DNA from: Sulfitobacter sp.
Lineage (GTDB): Bacteria; Pseudomonadota; Alphaproteobacteria; Rhodobacterales; Rhodobacteraceae
DNA: 6,785 bases
Direction of reading: 5' to 3'
NCBI GenBank assembly: GCA_024636395.1
Contig: JAGXHD010000053.1
Span: 1 to 6,785, forward strand
Position 1 is the first letter of the stretch. Every line of letters starts with the position of its first letter. Below are positions 5,345 to 6,785 of this stretch, in pieces. The notes under the pieces are model-generated. The model had not been told where the DNA came from. It saw nothing but the letters and a program-made list of their open reading frames with translations, and made no database searches. Made by a program: the position numbers and the translations under genes.

Positions 5345-6356
5345 TCCGCTTCTGATCTGGGGGGCGGGGGCCATCGGCGGCATATTTGGCGCCTACCTAG
5401 CCCGCGCGGGTGTTCCGGTGCTGATGGTGGATATCGTGGAGGAGCACGCGGTTGCCTGCTCGACCACCGGCCTCATAATCGACGGTCCGGTCGAGGAGTT
5501 CCGCCAGGTGGTGCCATGCGTCACGCCTGCTCAGCTCACCGGCACCTATTCACGCATCATCCTCGCCGTTAAAGCGCATGCGACAGAGGGCGCGCTGGCG
5601 CAGTTGTTGCCGCACTTGGCGTCGGACGGTTATGTTCTGTCCGCGCAAAACGGCCTGAACGAGCGGGTGATCGCGCAGCATGTGGGAGCAGCGCGCACCA
5701 TCGGCGCCTTCGTGAACTATGGGGCCGATTGGACCGGGCCGGGCCGCATCCTGTTCGGAAACCGCGCCGCTGTGGTTGTTGGCGAGATTGATGGCGAGAT
5801 ACGCCCGCGCACCCGCGATCTGCACAAGCTCCTCCAGATATTCGAGCCTGACGCGGTGCTTACCGACGATATCTGGGCCTATCTCTGGGGCAAGCTGGGA
5901 TATGGCGCGATGCTGTTCGCTACTGCGCTCAGCACCGACAGCATGACCGTGAATTTCGCGGATCCTGCGCGCGGACCAGCGCTGATGGGGCTGGCGCGCG
6001 AAGTGATGCGCACCGCCGTCGCCGAAGGTGTCGATCCGAAACCCTTCAACGGGTTCGAGCCTGCCGCGTTCCTGCCCGGAGCACCCGATGCGGCCGCTCT
6101 CCAAAGCCTCGCTGATCTGGCAGTTTTCAACTCGAAAACTGCCAAGACACATACCGGCATCTACCGCGACCTTGCCGTGCGAAAGCGCAAAACCGAGGTC
6201 GATCCGCAGGTGGGCACGGTCGCGCAGATCGCCGCGGGCCACGGTATAGACACGCCGCTGCTGGTGCGCTTGGTCGAGCTTATCCACGACATCGAGGAGG
6301 GCCGCCGCGAGATGTCCGAGCAGACTTTTCACGAGCTGACGAAGGTGCTGGCATGA
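5337..6356 (+). CDS. Ketopantoate reductase (ApbA/PanE)-family NAD(P)-dependent oxidoreductase
   Basis: A 339-residue dehydrogenase with the 2-dehydropantoate 2-reductase fold, somewhat longer than the roughly 300 residues of classical PanE. Seen: a dinucleotide-binding GAGAIGG at 9-15 right at the N-terminus, Lys79 in LAVKAHA, QNGLNE (104-109) with Asn105, then the C-terminal helical domain with catalytic-type Lys186 in LWGKLGYGAM and TEVD (286-289) with Glu287. In E. coli PanE the lysine is followed four residues later by a substrate-binding asparagine; here that place is Gly190. This and the operon context argue for a different 2-keto/2-hydroxy acid or related substrate rather than pantothenate synthesis. 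The ATG at 5337 overlaps the previous gene by 8 bases (ATGGATGA) with no strong local ribosome binding site, so translation is probably coupled. A perfect 11-bp hairpin lies within the gene (6118-6144). Confidence 0.9.
   Translation: MDDPLLIWGAGAIGGIFGAYLARAGVPVLMVDIVEEHAVACSTTGLIIDGPVEEFRQVVPCVTPAQLTGTYSRIILAVKAHATEGALAQLLPHLASDGYVLSAQNGLNERVIAQHVGAARTIGAFVNYGADWTGPGRILFGNRAAVVVGEIDGEIRPRTRDLHKLLQIFEPDAVLTDDIWAYLWGKLGYGAMLFATALSTDSMTVNFADPARGPALMGLAREVMRTAVAEGVDPKPFNGFEPAAFLPGAPDAAALQSLADLAVFNSKTAKTHTGIYRDLAVRKRKTEVDPQVGTVAQIAAGHGIDTPLLVRLVELIHDIEEGRREMSEQTFHELTKVLA
6118..6144 (+). repeat. Intragenic perfect inverted repeat (11-bp stem, 5-base loop)
   Basis: TGGCAGTTTTC (6118-6128) and GAAAACTGCCA (6134-6144) are exact reverse complements around AACTC. 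The element lies inside the ketopantoate-reductase-like gene, encoding residues about 261-270 (LAVFNSKTAK). No T run follows, so it is not a typical terminator. It may be a chance coding palindrome or an mRNA structure. Confidence 0.6.
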
Positions 6357-6785
6357 CCGCGCGGACCGCACTCGTCACCGGCGTGGTCGGTGGCATTGGT
6401 GCCGCAATCGCGCAGCGGCTTGCAGCGGACGGCGCGCGCGTGATCGTCACTGAATTGCCCGGTGGAGCGCTTGAGGACGCCGCCGCGCGTCTGGGGCTGC
6501 CGGCCATCGGCGCTGATTTGGGCGACCCGGCATCGGTCACGGCGCTGTGCGACCGAATCCTCGTAGAGCACACTGCGCCCGATATTCTCGTCAACGCGGC
6601 GGGCGGCGTGCGCAATCAGGTCGGCACGCCGCTGGAGCAGGTCGACCCCGCTGCATGGCACAGCATTTTCGCGATCAACGTCGACGCGACGCTCTATCTG
6701 GCGCAGGCATTGGTGCCCGGGATGAAAGCGGCGGGCTGGGGACGGATCGTAACCATCAGTTCCGGCGCGGGCCTGCGCCCCAGCC
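6353..6785 (+). CDS. Short-chain dehydrogenase/reductase (SDR), 5' part only
   Basis: An NAD(P)-dependent oxidoreductase of the classical SDR family; the first 144 codons are present and the gene leaves the right edge. Seen: the cofactor motif TGVVGGIG (9-16), Asp55 in GADLGD where the adenine ring is usually contacted, LVNAAGG (79-85), the tetrad asparagine in IFAINVD (Asn109), and the catalytic serine region VTISSGAG (133-140). The catalytic YxxxK lies beyond the window. Glu34 at the end of the second strand suggests NAD(H) rather than NADP(H), by family rule. The start ATG overlaps the previous stop (ATGA, 6353-6356), and GAAGGTG lies 5 bases upstream. Being co-transcribed with a hydrolase and a second dehydrogenase, it probably oxidises or reduces an intermediate of the same pathway. 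The substrate is unknown. Confidence 0.93.
   Translation, partial: MTARTALVTGVVGGIGAAIAQRLAADGARVIVTELPGGALEDAAARLGLPAIGADLGDPASVTALCDRILVEHTAPDILVNAAGGVRNQVGTPLEQVDPAAWHSIFAINVDATLYLAQALVPGMKAAGWGRIVTISSGAGLRPS

Noticed and set aside
5550..6371. A 273-codon open frame on the minus strand opposite the ketopantoate-reductase-like gene
   Set aside because: It is antisense to a gene with clear cofactor and catalytic motifs, and its own translation resembles no family.

Overview
This window looks like an accessory uptake-and-catabolism locus of an alphaproteobacterium, most likely Rhodobacterales-like. That guess rests on high GC in the genes, tightly packed operons with ATGA overlaps, and a Sec-exported periplasmic binding protein without a lipobox. 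It is an inference from style, not from a marker gene.

The locus is two divergent operons with a 166-bp AT-richer control region between them (3893-4058). Leftward (minus strand) runs a dipeptide/oligopeptide/nickel-type (DppABCD/Opp) ABC importer: a periplasmic binding protein (2306-3892), a 74-bp gap holding a perfect 11-bp stem-loop, two inner-membrane permeases (1257-2231 and 379-1260), and the N-terminal 127 codons of an ATPase that leaves the window at base 1. The permease/permease and permease/ATPase junctions are both ATGA overlaps.

Rightward (plus strand) runs a MarR-family regulator (4059-4631), a creatininase-family metal-dependent amidohydrolase (4628-5344), a ketopantoate-reductase-like NAD(P)-dependent oxidoreductase (5337-6356) and the first 144 codons of a short-chain dehydrogenase/reductase (6353-6785, cut by the window edge). 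All of these genes overlap their neighbours by 4 or 8 bases, so the regulator and enzymes are very probably one transcript.

Taken together, the binding protein and ABC importer would bring in a small compound, the creatininase-like hydrolase would cleave an amide or ring C-N bond, and the two dehydrogenases would act on the hydroxy/keto product. The MarR protein would sense the compound or an intermediate and control both operons from the shared intergenic region. The substrate cannot be read from the sequence. The control region holds a spaced palindrome, a 9-bp direct repeat 53 bp apart, and two mutually exclusive hairpins next to the binding-protein ribosome binding site. No RNA genes, CRISPR arrays, insertion sequences or phage genes were seen, and no gene-free stretch exceeds 300 bases.
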